A stretch of DNA of 64,000 nt from Paenibacillus humicus NBRC 102415 (GTDB taxonomy: Bacteria; Bacillota; Bacilli; Paenibacillales; Paenibacillaceae): NCBI RefSeq assembly GCF_004000905.1, contig NZ_BIMD01000021.1, forward strand, positions 1 to 64,000. Direction: 5' to 3'. The position numbers and the translations under genes are program-made. Positions 40,906 to 49,180 of this stretch are shown piece after piece (position 1 is the stretch's first letter; every line of letters begins with the position of its first letter). Below the pieces are notes generated by a model. The model was not told the origin of the DNA. It did not search any database and saw nothing but the letters and a program-made list of their open reading frames with translations.

Positions 40906-40970
40906 GGCAAAGGCAAAGGCAAAGGCAAAGGCAAAGGCAAAGGCAAAGGCAAAGGCAAAGGCAAAGGCAA
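40906..40970. repeat. hexanucleotide microsatellite (GGCAAA) x 10.8
   Basis: Perfect tandem GGCAAA units fill 65 bp, 69 bp upstream of the permease start codon and 28 bp downstream of structured element B (minus strand). Length change here would alter the spacing between the element and the gene. All reading frames across it are artefacts of the repeat. Confidence 0.95.
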
Positions 40971-40998
40971 CCCCCTTCAAACCCCATCCGCTCCGCCG

Positions 40999-41166
40999 GC
41001 AGATCATTCCTCCGATCCCTGTTGAACCCCGGATGCTATGCATCTCCCAACCCCTTGTCAGGGTCAGCATCCGGTCTTCAAAGGGGAACGCTTCGCCGCC
41101 TCCCTCACGCACCCCATCTCCAATGGGGTCACGGTCGCCGGCAAAGCTTCTCCAGAACGATTCTGC
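40999..41166 (-). ncRNA. structured element, copy B, upstream of the permease gene
   Basis: Same architecture as copies A and C, on the minus strand. The closing helix has eleven pairs around one bulged A (GCAGA-A-TCGTTC with GAATGATCTGC, one G-U). The long arm is TTGAA/TTCAA then CCGGATGCT (41066-41074 complement) with AGCATCCGG (41029-41037 complement), capped by CCCT-GACA-AGGG. The small arm is enlarged: GCTTTGCCG pairs with CGGCGAAGC and contains an extra ACCCCAT/ATGGGGT hairpin. It ends 161 nt before the permease ATG. Differences from copy A in the long arm change both sides of the pairs. Confidence 0.68.
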
Positions 41167-41203
41167 CCGCTGCGCTCCCGGTTTGAAAGCCCAACCGCCG
41201 CCT

Positions 41204-41251
41204 CCCCCTTATTTATAAGGGGGAACCGCCTTCCGATCGCTTGGAAGGCGG
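41204..41251. promoter_or_regulatory. two adjacent perfect hairpins
   Basis: CCCCCTTA/TAAGGGGG around TTTA (41204-41223), and CCGCCTTCC/GGAAGGCGG around GATCGCTT (41226-41251). Both lie in the long spacer between the two mannan permease genes. They may be RNA processing or stabilising structures. Neither has a clear U-run on the minus strand. Confidence 0.55.
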
Positions 41252-41343
41252 TAATGGGAAAAGGCTGAAAGCCTAGCCGGGGAAGCACCGAAGAGGCTCA
41301 GCGGCGCAGCCTGCAATGCCAAGTGTCCCAGCGAAGCGGCTGG

Positions 41344-41620
41344 GCCTGAAAGGCAGGCAGGCGATGCCGCAATGGGTGAAGCTGAAAGGCAACATGCGAT
41401 GTCGCAATGGGGGACCTGAGAGGCAGGCAGCGATGCCGCAATGGGTGGACCTGAAGGGCAGGCATGCGAAGCCGCAATGAGTGGAGCTAAAGGCAGGCAT
41501 GCGATGCCGCAATGGGTGACTTGAAAGGCAGGCGTGCGATGCCGCAATGGGTGAAGCTGAACGGCAGCATGCAATGCCTCAATAGGTGCAGCTAGAAGGA
41601 TGCATGCGATGCCGCAATGG
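41344..41620. repeat. 35-36-bp tandem repeat array
   Basis: About 7.5 units with the core GCGATGCCGCAATGGGTG and the linker AAAGGCAGGCAT, starting near 41361 and repeating every 35-36 bp. The units differ by 2-6 bases each. They carry no ribosome site; the ORFs on the minus strand are repeat translations. Confidence 0.9.
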
Positions 41621-41723
41621 AGGGGCCGTCTGCGGCCGCTCCGTTGCAAAAGGCAAGAAAGGTCTCAAGTCGCATGAGGGACGGAGAAGGCAGCGGGATT
41701 CTGTAGAAGCGGAGCGTTCGCAT

Positions 41724-41774
41724 TTGCCCCCGGGTTAGCGCCGCTAACATCCAATTCAACTAACCTGGGGGCAA
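41724..41774. promoter_or_regulatory. nested inverted repeats with competing partners
   Basis: TTGCCCCCGGGTTAG (41724-41738) can pair with CTAACCTGGGGGCAA (41760-41774), 14 of 15 positions. The GTTAG part can instead pair in a 7-bp palindrome GTTAGCG-C-CGCTAAC (41734-41748). The two pairings exclude each other. The smaller palindrome also resembles LacI-family operators. The site is 195 bp after the first permease stop codon and could be its terminator or an internal control site. Confidence 0.6.
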
Positions 41775-41786
41775 GAGCGATCGGAA

Positions 41787-41963
41787 GAACCCGCTGGCTT
41801 CGCAGTCCACTTCGATGCGTTTTAGTACGACTGAACCCGCTGGCTTCGCAGTCCGCTTCGATGCGTTTTAGTACGACTGAACCCGCTGGCTTCGCAGTCC
41901 ACTTCGATGCGTTTTAGCACGACTGAACCCGCTGGCTTCGCAGTCCGTTTCGATGCGTTTTAA
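41787..41963. repeat. 46-bp tandem repeat, four copies
   Basis: Near-identical units begin GAACCCGCTGGCTTCGCAGT at 41787, 41833, 41879 and 41925, period 46 bp. They differ at only a few positions. The array abuts the stop codon of the permease at 41970. Confidence 0.95.
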
Positions 41964-41969
41964 AAATTT

Positions 41970-42908
41970 CTAGAACAGCGAGTTGTCCTTGTCGAAGCGG
42001 CGTACGACCCAGTTGGACAGAAGCACGAGCGTAAAGCCGACGAAGCTCTGATACAGGCCGGCGGCTGTCACCATGCCGAATTCGCCGGTCGTTTTCAAGC
42101 CGCGGTAGACGTAGGTGTCGATGACGTTGGTGACGGAGTAAAGCGTGCCGGAGTCGCGGGGCACCTGGTAGAACAGGCCGAAGTCGGCGTAGAAGATCTT
42201 GCCGATGGCGAGCAGCGTCAGAATGGTCATGAGCGGCTTCAGCATCGGAATCGTGACGTTGCGGATCTGCTGCCACTTGTTCGCGCCGTCGATCATCGCG
42301 GCCTCGTAAAGGGAGCGGTCGATGCCCATGATGGAAGCCAGGTAAACGACGCTGTTGTAGCCGATCCCCTTCCACAGGCTGATGAAGACGAGGATGAAAG
42401 GCCAATAGGCGGGGTTGTTGTACCAGTTGACCGGGTCGATTCCGATGGAGGACAGGATCTGGTTGAGCAGGCCTTTGTCCAGGCTGAGGAAGCTGAAGGC
42501 GAAGTAGCCGACGATGACCCAGGAGAGGAAATAAGGCAGGAACATGCCGGTCTGGTACAGCTTGGACAGGCGCTTGTTGACGATTTCGGACAGCACGATC
42601 GCCATGGCGACCGAAGCGATGAGGCCGAGGACGATGAAGACGATGTTGTAGAGCAGCGTGTTGCGGGTGATGACCCAGGCGTCGCTGGTGCTGAACAGGA
42701 ACTTGAAGTTCGACAGTCCGACCCAGTCGCTGTCCAGGACGCTCCGGAGGAAGCCGTGGCGGCTGATCCGGTACTCTTTGAAGGCCAGGATGGTTCCGGC
42801 CATCGGAATGTAGGAGAAGATGAGGAACCAGAGCGCTCCCGGCAGCACCATCAGCAGAATCGCTTTGTTGCGGCCCAGGTCGCGGAAGAAGCCGGCCAAT
42901 CCTTTCAT
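41970..42908 (-). CDS. carbohydrate ABC transporter permease, LplB type
   Basis: The 312-residue permease has six membrane helices and the docking loop SLYEAAMIDGANKWQQIRNVTIPMLKPL (about 203-230). LplB-type permeases pair with LplC-type partners (here at 39914) and with the lipoprotein encoded just upstream. The start codon follows GGAGGCAACCCC. No ATPase gene is in the locus. Confidence 0.93.
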   Translation of the reverse strand: MKGLAGFFRDLGRNKAILLMVLPGALWFLIFSYIPMAGTILAFKEYRISRHGFLRSVLDSDWVGLSNFKFLFSTSDAWVITRNTLLYNIVFIVLGLIASVAMAIVLSEIVNKRLSKLYQTGMFLPYFLSWVIVGYFAFSFLSLDKGLLNQILSSIGIDPVNWYNNPAYWPFILVFISLWKGIGYNSVVYLASIMGIDRSLYEAAMIDGANKWQQIRNVTIPMLKPLMTILTLLAIGKIFYADFGLFYQVPRDSGTLYSVTNVIDTYVYRGLKTTGEFGMVTAAGLYQSFVGFTLVLLSNWVVRRFDKDNSLF

Positions 42909-42945
42909 GGGGTTGCCTCCTTTTCATGCGTGCGTTTTCAGGCAA

Positions 42946-42978
42946 AAAGAAAACGGGCGAAGAAACTGCCTTCGCCCG
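42946..42978 (-). terminator. hairpin with U-run between binding protein and permease genes
   Basis: On the minus strand CGGGCGAAG pairs with CTTCGCCCG (42954-42978) and is followed by TTTTCTTTTT. It looks like a terminator, but the permease gene starts only 38 bp further. Partial read-through would give an excess of binding protein over permease. Confidence 0.82.
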
Positions 42979-42992
42979 GAATGGTCGTTATC

Positions 42993-44459
42993 TTACTTCT
43001 TTGAAGCTTTCCAGGCGTCCAGCTGAGCTTGGGCTTCGGCGATGATCTTGTCGAGGCCGGCCGCTTTCAGCTTTTCGTTGGCGCGCGGCAGGTAGCCGGC
43101 AGGGTCGACGGTGCCGGTCATGAGCGGAGCCCATACCTCGGCTTTGACGTTCTGCAGAGCGGCGATCTCGTTCGCGACCTTGGAGGTGTCGAAGTTGAAG
43201 CCGAGCGTAGGAGCGTTTTTGCCTTCGTCGTTGAATTTCTTGAACTCGTCCCATTTGTTGTCCGGGTCGCCCGGGTTCAGGTAGGTGAGCATGACGTTGC
43301 CGAGAGAGAAGGTAGGCATGTCGTAGTTTTTGGATTCAGGCAGGTTCTCCATCCGGTTGTCGCCGGTCATCTTGTAGTGCGTGCCCTCGATGCCGGAGTC
43401 GACCATGTTGCGCAGCTTGGCGTCGGTGTTGAGCAGGTTCAGGAACTGCATCGCTTTCTCCGGATATTCGGAGTTGGCCGAGATCGCCTGCATGGAGCCC
43501 ATGACGGACCAGTTGTAGATGATGGACGGGCCGGCCGGCGTCGATTCGATCGGATAGCCTAGGCTGGCGCTCCAGGTGTTGTCGGCGAGCGGCTGGGTCG
43601 TCGCGAGGTCGATCAGCCATTTGCCGGTTTTCTCCACGTCGCCGGTCGAGGTGGTCGTAGCCGCCTCAGGAGAAATGTAGCCCGCTTTGTAATACTTGTT
43701 CATCGTTGTCAGAGCCTGCTTCATTTCCGGCGTGTCGAGCACGTTGACGATCTTGCTGTTGTCGCCGTCAAGCGCGACAGCCATCGGCAGGCCTTGGATG
43801 ATGTAATCGTAAGGGACGAACGGCGTGAAGTTGTTGTCCATTTTCAGGCCGAGCACGCCCGGATTCTTTTCCTTGTTCGCTTTCAGGATCGGTTCGAGAT
43901 CCTCAAGCGTCTTGACGTTTTTGTAATCCAGACCGAGCTTGTCCAGGTTCTGCTTGTTGAAGCGGTAGACCGTTTGGGCCGGCAGTTCTTTGTTGGCCGG
44001 GATGCCGTAGTTGTGGCCGTCGACCTTGGAGCCTTCGAGGAAGGCCGGGTCCAGCGTGTCCACAATGCCTTTTCCATCGGATTTCAGCAGGTCGTCGATG
44101 GCGAGGAAAGCGCCTTTGCGCGCATTCTGCACGTAATCGAAAGCCCAGGAAGAAGTGAACAGGATGTCCATCGGTTCGCCGGAAGCGGTCATCACGCCCA
44201 TCTTCTGGTTGTAATCGCCGAAGTCGATCTGCTTCAGGGTAACGGTGGCGCCGATTTTCTCGGCCGTGTATTTGTTGACTTCAGCCATGACCTTGTCGGT
44301 GTCCTTCTGCGGAGCGCCGATCGTGTACCAGATCAGGTTGACGGGCTTCTCCGCCGTACCTTCCGCGGCACCGCCGCTTTTGCCGCAGGCCGTTACGGTC
44401 AAGGCTGCGGTAAGGATGAGGGCGATCGCGCCCATGGCTTTCGGGGATCTCTTTTTCAT
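42993..44459 (-). CDS. carbohydrate ABC transporter substrate-binding lipoprotein
   Basis: The 488-residue LplA-like protein has a signal peptide ending at the lipobox TVTAC (Cys25), and the family opening NLIWYTIGAPQKDTDKVMAEVNKYTAEKIGATV. The start at 44459 follows GGGAGGA; the frame open to 44534 lacks that. Given the downstream GH125 and GH38 genes, an alpha-mannooligosaccharide ligand is likely, but that is inferred from context. Confidence 0.92.
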   Translation of the reverse strand: MKKRSPKAMGAIALILTAALTVTACGKSGGAAEGTAEKPVNLIWYTIGAPQKDTDKVMAEVNKYTAEKIGATVTLKQIDFGDYNQKMGVMTASGEPMDILFTSSWAFDYVQNARKGAFLAIDDLLKSDGKGIVDTLDPAFLEGSKVDGHNYGIPANKELPAQTVYRFNKQNLDKLGLDYKNVKTLEDLEPILKANKEKNPGVLGLKMDNNFTPFVPYDYIIQGLPMAVALDGDNSKIVNVLDTPEMKQALTTMNKYYKAGYISPEAATTTSTGDVEKTGKWLIDLATTQPLADNTWSASLGYPIESTPAGPSIIYNWSVMGSMQAISANSEYPEKAMQFLNLLNTDAKLRNMVDSGIEGTHYKMTGDNRMENLPESKNYDMPTFSLGNVMLTYLNPGDPDNKWDEFKKFNDEGKNAPTLGFNFDTSKVANEIAALQNVKAEVWAPLMTGTVDPAGYLPRANEKLKAAGLDKIIAEAQAQLDAWKASKK

Positions 44460-44583
44460 GCCGGTGAATCCTCCCTTTGCGTCTGTCTGTGTTGAACTGC
44501 TTATCCTCACCTTACCGGATGAAAGCCGTTTCAAATAGGCGACAAATTATGAATCCGGTGTCGAAACTAAAGAAAGAGAGCCG

Positions 44584-46113
44584 CTAAGGTCGCAGCTCCC
44601 GGTACTCATTGGGCGAGATGCCCACATATTTTTTGAATTGCTTGTAAAAATATCCCGTTTCCACGTAACCGACTTCGCGGGAAATATCGGCGACCTTGTC
44701 GTCGGTATCCTTCAGCAGCTCCTTCGCCTTCTCGATCCGGTACTTGTTCAGGTACTCCGAGAAGCCGGAGCCGGTCTCCTTGCTGAACAGCTGCCCCAGA
44801 TAGGCCGGGTGGATGCGGTGCGCGGCACCGAGGGTCTTGAGCGACAGCGCCTCGCGGTAATGCCCGGCAATGTACTGGATGACCTGGTTCACGACCGGCA
44901 CGCGGTCGCTGCGCTGAAGCTGCTCCATCGTGAAATGGGCGTAAGCTTTGACGGCATCCGTCAGCTCCTCCAGGGAGGAGGCTTTGCCGATCCGGTCCAG
45001 CGTTTTCTTGAAGCGGAACAGCACCTCCTGCGCCTGCTCGCCGCCGCGCATATCCCTCAGCTCCAGGCGGAACGCGACGACCAGCTCGATCGCCGCGCTT
45101 TGGAGCAGCTCCGGCGTCGCGCCCTCAATCCGCTGGAAACGCCGAAAGTCCTCGTCGATGCGGCCGTACAGCCCGTCCGTGTCGCGCGCGAGCAGCATGC
45201 GGGAGTAGTCGCCGCTGCCGATCTCCAGCGCTTCGCCGCTTCCCGGCTGCTCGCGCAGATCGGCGGCGTCCAGAATCGGACTGCCCTCATGCAGCAGATG
45301 ATAGTCCTGCGCCTTCTTGGCAAGCGCGTAGCTGCGCTGCTCGAGCTCGCCGATCCGCTCCGCCGTCCCGAGCGAGAGGCGCAGGCCTCCGGCTGCGGAC
45401 AGAATTTCCATCGCGCTTCGGGCAGAGGCTCTCCCCGCCTCCGCCGTATCCGACGGAAACAGCAGAACGAGGTCGCCGTCGAGGTCGGCGAAGCTGAGCG
45501 AGCGGGCATCGGCAGGCAGCAGGGAGCGGACCCGCTTCCTCAACGCGGAAATGCTCTCGCCGGTTCCGCGGACGACAGCCGACGTCAGCCACGGCCGGTC
45601 CAGGCGCAGGCCGAGCAGCTCCGCCCGCTGGGCGAGCTCGGAGGGATCGATCTCGCCGCGCATCCAGCGGTAGAGGATGCGGTCCTTCAGGATGCCGAGC
45701 TCCTCCTCGGACAGGGCGAGCTCGGGAGGCTCCTCCTCCGCGTCCAGCTTGGCTGCCGTCGCAGCCAGCGTCGCCCGCAGCTCCTTGAAGTTGACGGGCT
45801 TCAGCAGGTAGTTCTCGATGCCGAGCGTCATGCCTTCCTTGAGATAGTCGAATTCGTTGTAGCCGCTCAGGATGATCGCCTTCAGCCCCGGCAGTATTCC
45901 CCGCGCTTCCCTGATCAGCTCCAGTCCGGACATGCCGGGCATCGTAATATCCGTGACGAGCAGATCGACGGGCTGCCTCTTCAGCTGCTCCAGCGCCGCC
46001 TTGCCGCTGCCTGCGACCGCGGCGATTTCCAGATCGAAGGCGGACCAGTCGATCGCATCCTGCAGGCCTTCCACAATAAAAGGCTCGTCATCGACGAGCA
46101 TGACCCGATACAT
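44584..46113 (-). CDS. AraC-type response regulator, YesN family
   Basis: The 509-residue regulator has a receiver domain (D8, D9, phospho-acceptor D55 in LLVTDITMPGMSG, K105 in YLLKPVNF), a middle linker domain, and a C-terminal AraC double HTH (about 405-507; LGAAHRIHPAYLGQLFSKETGSGFSEYLNKYRI, VADISREVGYVETGYFYKQFKKYVGISPNEYR). It presumably activates the binding-protein promoter in 44460-44583. It overlaps the kinase stop as TGATG. Confidence 0.93.
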   Translation of the reverse strand: MYRVMLVDDEPFIVEGLQDAIDWSAFDLEIAAVAGSGKAALEQLKRQPVDLLVTDITMPGMSGLELIREARGILPGLKAIILSGYNEFDYLKEGMTLGIENYLLKPVNFKELRATLAATAAKLDAEEEPPELALSEEELGILKDRILYRWMRGEIDPSELAQRAELLGLRLDRPWLTSAVVRGTGESISALRKRVRSLLPADARSLSFADLDGDLVLLFPSDTAEAGRASARSAMEILSAAGGLRLSLGTAERIGELEQRSYALAKKAQDYHLLHEGSPILDAADLREQPGSGEALEIGSGDYSRMLLARDTDGLYGRIDEDFRRFQRIEGATPELLQSAAIELVVAFRLELRDMRGGEQAQEVLFRFKKTLDRIGKASSLEELTDAVKAYAHFTMEQLQRSDRVPVVNQVIQYIAGHYREALSLKTLGAAHRIHPAYLGQLFSKETGSGFSEYLNKYRIEKAKELLKDTDDKVADISREVGYVETGYFYKQFKKYVGISPNEYRELRP

Positions 46114-47936
46114 CAGCTTCTCTCCTCCTCGAGTTCGTCCGGAAACCGGATGATGACAGTCGTTCCTTGGCCAGCCTCGCTGGCGATCGACAGGCCGGCT
46201 TCGGGCCCATAGACGAGCCTAAGCCGCTCCGAGACGCTGTGCAGGCCGAAGGAGCCTTCAGCCTCGTCCGGAAGCGGAATCCGCATGCTCCGTTCCACTT
46301 CCTCCAGCCGCTGGTCATCCATGCCCCTGCCGTTGTCCTCCAGCGTGATCGAGATCATGCCGCGAACGGCCTCGGCCCGGATCGAAAACCGGTTGTCGCT
46401 GCGGTCCGGATCGAGTCCATGCACGATATAGTTTTCGATGATCGGCTGCAGCGAGAGCTTGATGACCCCGCGTCCTCCGATCGTTCCCGCCATCTCGATG
46501 CTGTAGGCGAACCGGTCCTTGTAGCGGATCCGGAACAGCTCCAGGTACTGCCTTCCCAGCTCCAGCTCCTCCCGCAGCGGCACGATGCTCTGGCTGCTTA
46601 CCATGCTGCGGAACAGCACGGACAGGCTGTAGATCATCTCCCCGGCGTCGTCGGCGCCTTGCGAGACGGCTCTCATCCGGATGACCTCCAGCGTATTGGA
46701 GAGGAAATGAGGATTGATGCGCGCCTGCAGGGCGGACAGCTCTGTATTTCGCTGCCTGATTTCCGCTTTGTATTCCTGCTCGATATGGCGGTCCAGCTGG
46801 TCGAGCATCCGATTGAAGCCGCTCGCGATCTGTCCGAGCTCGTCTCCGCGGGGATCGTGGATGCGGCCGGCCATGTCGCCGGTCTCGACCCGTCTCATGA
46901 GGCGGACCAGGCTTCCCGTTCGGCGCGCGACGCTGAACACCGCGATGGAGGGAAGGGCGACCGCGAACAGGATGCAGACCGCGCTCACGCTCAGGACGGT
47001 GCGCCGCACGCTCGCCGTCGCAGCGCGAATTTCCGACTTCGGAACGACGCTGACGACGTTGAAGCCGGCCGCGCTTTCGGGAAGCACCGATACGAGCGAC
47101 GCTTCTTCCAGCTCTGCAGAGGGGGAGAGGGCGCTGATCCGGGAAGCGTACGGATAGAGCTTGCCGTAGTAGGCGCCGGAGGAGTCGAACACGACCTGGC
47201 CCTGCGGCGTCAGCACGAGAAGATAGCCCTTGAGGACGTCCGCGTACGTTGCCAGCGCCCGCTGGATGCCGTCCGAGCTGTAATAGACGAGCAGCTGCCC
47301 GATGTTCTGCAGCGTGGACGAATCGTTGATCGCGGACCGGACCGCGTACAGCCGCTTGTCCTCCAGCCCGAGGCCGGACCGGACCCAGGGGCTTGGAAGG
47401 CTTACCGGCGGCGTTTCCAGCGCCATCGCGTCGGGAATGTAGGACAGCGCCGAGTTCAGCTGCAGCAGCTGCGGATTGCCCTCCCTCCGGTAGGCGTACA
47501 GATACTGGACGCCGGAGCTGTACAGCAGCAGGTGCCGGATGTCGGCATCGCCTTCCGCCTTGCGCTCGAAATAAGTCAGCGCGTTGCCGAAGCCGGCGCG
47601 AGGCTCGTCCGCATAGCGGTCGATGCGGAAGCGGAAATAGTCCGCGAATGGATGCTGCAGCAGGTACGATACGTTTTGCGAAAGGGCCGTATCCTGGTAA
47701 ATGTCGGAGACCATGCGCTGGACGGAATCGTTTTTGGCGGTCAGATAACCGCTTACGCTCTCCATGGCGCGCCGCTGGTTGCCGACAATGTCGCGTTCGA
47801 TGGAGCCCGCCATGACGGCGTAGAGCAGATAGGAGAGGGTCACGATCGCCAGCACCGCAATGGCCGAAAAGGTGGCGAGCAGCTTGGTGAACAGGTTGTT
47901 GCGGATATAGGTGCGGTAGAAACTCCCGGCCTTCAC
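46113..47936 (-). CDS. sensor histidine kinase, YesM type
   Basis: From the GTG at 47936 (AAAGGAGAGG upstream) the kinase has 607 residues. It has a membrane helix near 17-37, an extracellular sensor domain to about 285, a second helix, HAMP (MRRVETGDMAGRIHDPRGDELGQIASGFNRML), the phospho-acceptor His in QARINPHFLSNTLEVIRM, and an HATPase_c domain (IIENYIVHGLDP, DNGRGM, GSFGLHSVSERLRL). The open frame upstream to 48074 lacks a start site. The sensor is expected to respond to mannose-containing glycans or the loaded binding protein. Confidence 0.92.
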   Translation of the reverse strand: MKAGSFYRTYIRNNLFTKLLATFSAIAVLAIVTLSYLLYAVMAGSIERDIVGNQRRAMESVSGYLTAKNDSVQRMVSDIYQDTALSQNVSYLLQHPFADYFRFRIDRYADEPRAGFGNALTYFERKAEGDADIRHLLLYSSGVQYLYAYRREGNPQLLQLNSALSYIPDAMALETPPVSLPSPWVRSGLGLEDKRLYAVRSAINDSSTLQNIGQLLVYYSSDGIQRALATYADVLKGYLLVLTPQGQVVFDSSGAYYGKLYPYASRISALSPSAELEEASLVSVLPESAAGFNVVSVVPKSEIRAATASVRRTVLSVSAVCILFAVALPSIAVFSVARRTGSLVRLMRRVETGDMAGRIHDPRGDELGQIASGFNRMLDQLDRHIEQEYKAEIRQRNTELSALQARINPHFLSNTLEVIRMRAVSQGADDAGEMIYSLSVLFRSMVSSQSIVPLREELELGRQYLELFRIRYKDRFAYSIEMAGTIGGRGVIKLSLQPIIENYIVHGLDPDRSDNRFSIRAEAVRGMISITLEDNGRGMDDQRLEEVERSMRIPLPDEAEGSFGLHSVSERLRLVYGPEAGLSIASEAGQGTTVIIRFPDELEEERS

Positions 47937-48172
47937 GGATGGCCCTCTCCTTTCCCGGCCCTGGACAGGCGTCGGCATGGCTTGAATGGGGCTAATTATA
48001 GCACAAGTCTGCCCGTTTCCCAGCCTTTCGCCATGCCCGCCCTCGGAGGAGGAAGCCTTAAGAACCCGCTGCAAGGCGTAGCGCCCCGGATTGCTCTGTG
48101 GTATGCTAGCTGGGCAAGAAACACAACCGAAGACGAAGTCCGGGAAGGCGGCTCTGGCCGGCCATGCCCGGG

Positions 48173-48205
48173 AGAGGTTCGCGAACTCCCTCTATAAAAA
48201 ACTAC
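48173..48205 (+). promoter_or_regulatory. preQ1-I riboswitch aptamer upstream of queC
   Basis: The sequence AGAGGTTCGCGAACTCCCTC followed by TATAAAAAACTAC matches the short H-type pseudoknot of preQ1-I riboswitches: P1 AGAGG (48173-48177) with CCTCT (48189-48193), then the diagnostic A-rich tail ATAAAAAACTA. It is about 210 bases before the queC start. PreQ1 is the end product of the QueC-QueE-QueD-QueF route, so binding should lower transcription of the operon. Recognition is by motif. Confidence 0.9.
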
Positions 48206-48210
48206 AAGGC

Positions 48211-48297
48211 GCACGATTCCCGCGGGGGATCCGTGTGTTTTGCGTTCGGCGGAAAGCAGCCTCTGTCATGTGGGGCATGCTTTCCGCCGTTTTCTTT
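48211..48297 (+). terminator. expression platform of the preQ1 riboswitch
   Basis: A 12-bp perfect stem, CGGCGGAAAGCA (48247-48258) with TGCTTTCCGCCG (48278-48289), is followed by TTTTCTTT and looks like an intrinsic terminator. Between it and the aptamer, CACG-ATTCCC pairs imperfectly with GGGGAT-CCGTG (48212-48235) and could be the antiterminator or an extra stem. It lies 119 bases before queC. Confidence 0.82.
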
Positions 48298-48415
48298 GGC
48301 GCGCCGCCGCTCGTCGCTTGTTCGATGCGGCAGAGCCGTACAGCTCGGGATCCAGAGATATGGAGTTAATCGCTGCTCTCTCTTCGGCCATCATGGAGAG
48401 GGGAAGTTGAAGCAA

Positions 48416-49180
48416 ATGAAGAGATTGGAAAAAAGAAAAGGCAAGGCGGTCGTCGTTTTCAGCGGAGGCCAGGACAGCACGACCTGCCTGTTCTGGGCAC
48501 TGGAGCGCTATGAGGAAGTGGAGGCCGTCACCTTCCGGTACGGACAGCGCCATGCGCTGGAGCTCCAATGCGCCGCATCCATCGCGGCAGAACTCGGCAT
48601 CCGCCACCATATGCTGGACATGAGCCTGCTCGGACAGCTTGCTCCGAGCTCGCTGACGAGGGAGGACCTCGCGGTAGCGGACGCTCCCGAAGCGGGAGGA
48701 CTCCCGAATACGTTCGTGCCGGGACGCAACCTGATGTTCCTGTCGTTCGCCGCCGTCCTGGCCAAAGGGGTCGGAGCGGACACGCTTGTCACCGGAGTGT
48801 GCGAGACGGACTTCAGCGGATATCCGGATTGCCGGAACATCTTCATCCAGTCGCTGAACGTGACGCTCAATCTGGCGATGGAGGAGAATTTCGTCATCGA
48901 GACGCCGCTCATGTGGCTGGACAAGGAACAGGTATGGGAGCTGTCGGATCAGCTGGGAGCCTTTGAATTCGTCCGGGAAAAAACGCTGACCTGCTACAAC
49001 GGCGTGCCTGCCGACGGCTGCGGGGAGTGCCCGGCGTGCAAGCTGCGCCGCAATGGCCTGGAGCGTTATCTGACTCGGCGCGCAGCAGCGGCAGCAGGCG
49101 TTGGCGCGCAAGCCGGAGCAGCAAACGCTGCAGGCATGCGGGATGAAGCAAGAACGGATGCTGGCGGTGAGCTCCGATAA
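48416..49180 (+). CDS. queC: 7-cyano-7-deazaguanine synthase
   Basis: QueC is the ATP-dependent enzyme that converts 7-carboxy-7-deazaguanine to preQ0. The 254-residue protein has the PP-loop [15 protein letters not shown] (about 18-32), the [14 protein letters not shown] block and the zinc-binding cysteines C-x-x-C-x-x-C in [15 protein letters not shown]. The last 30 residues are Ala-rich and go beyond the family end. The ATG at 48416 follows AGAGGGG; a TTG at 48407 is too close to it. It overlaps queD by 1 base. Confidence 0.94.
   Translation: MKRLEKRKGKAVVVFSGGQDSTTCLFWALERYEEVEAVTFRYGQRHALELQCAASIAAELGIRHHMLDMSLLGQLAPSSLTREDLAVADAPEAGGLPNTFVPGRNLMFLSFAAVLAKGVGADTLVTGVCETDFSGYPDCRNIFIQSLNVTLNLAMEENFVIETPLMWLDKEQVWELSDQLGAFEFVREKTLTCYNGVPADGCGECPACKLRRNGLERYLTRRAAAAAGVGAQAGAANAAGMRDEARTDAGGELR

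Noticed and set aside
40838-40987. Cys-Leu repeat N-terminus on the LplC-type permease
   Set aside because: It is only the translation of the GGCAAA microsatellite; the ATG at 40837 fits the family start.
41209-41649. 146-codon minus-strand frame between permease genes
   Set aside because: It is a reading of the 35-bp tandem repeats with repeated HCGIACLPF-like phrases.
46167-48197. 676-codon plus-strand frame over the kinase gene
   Set aside because: Antisense to a clear histidine kinase; composition is that of a reverse-complement shadow.
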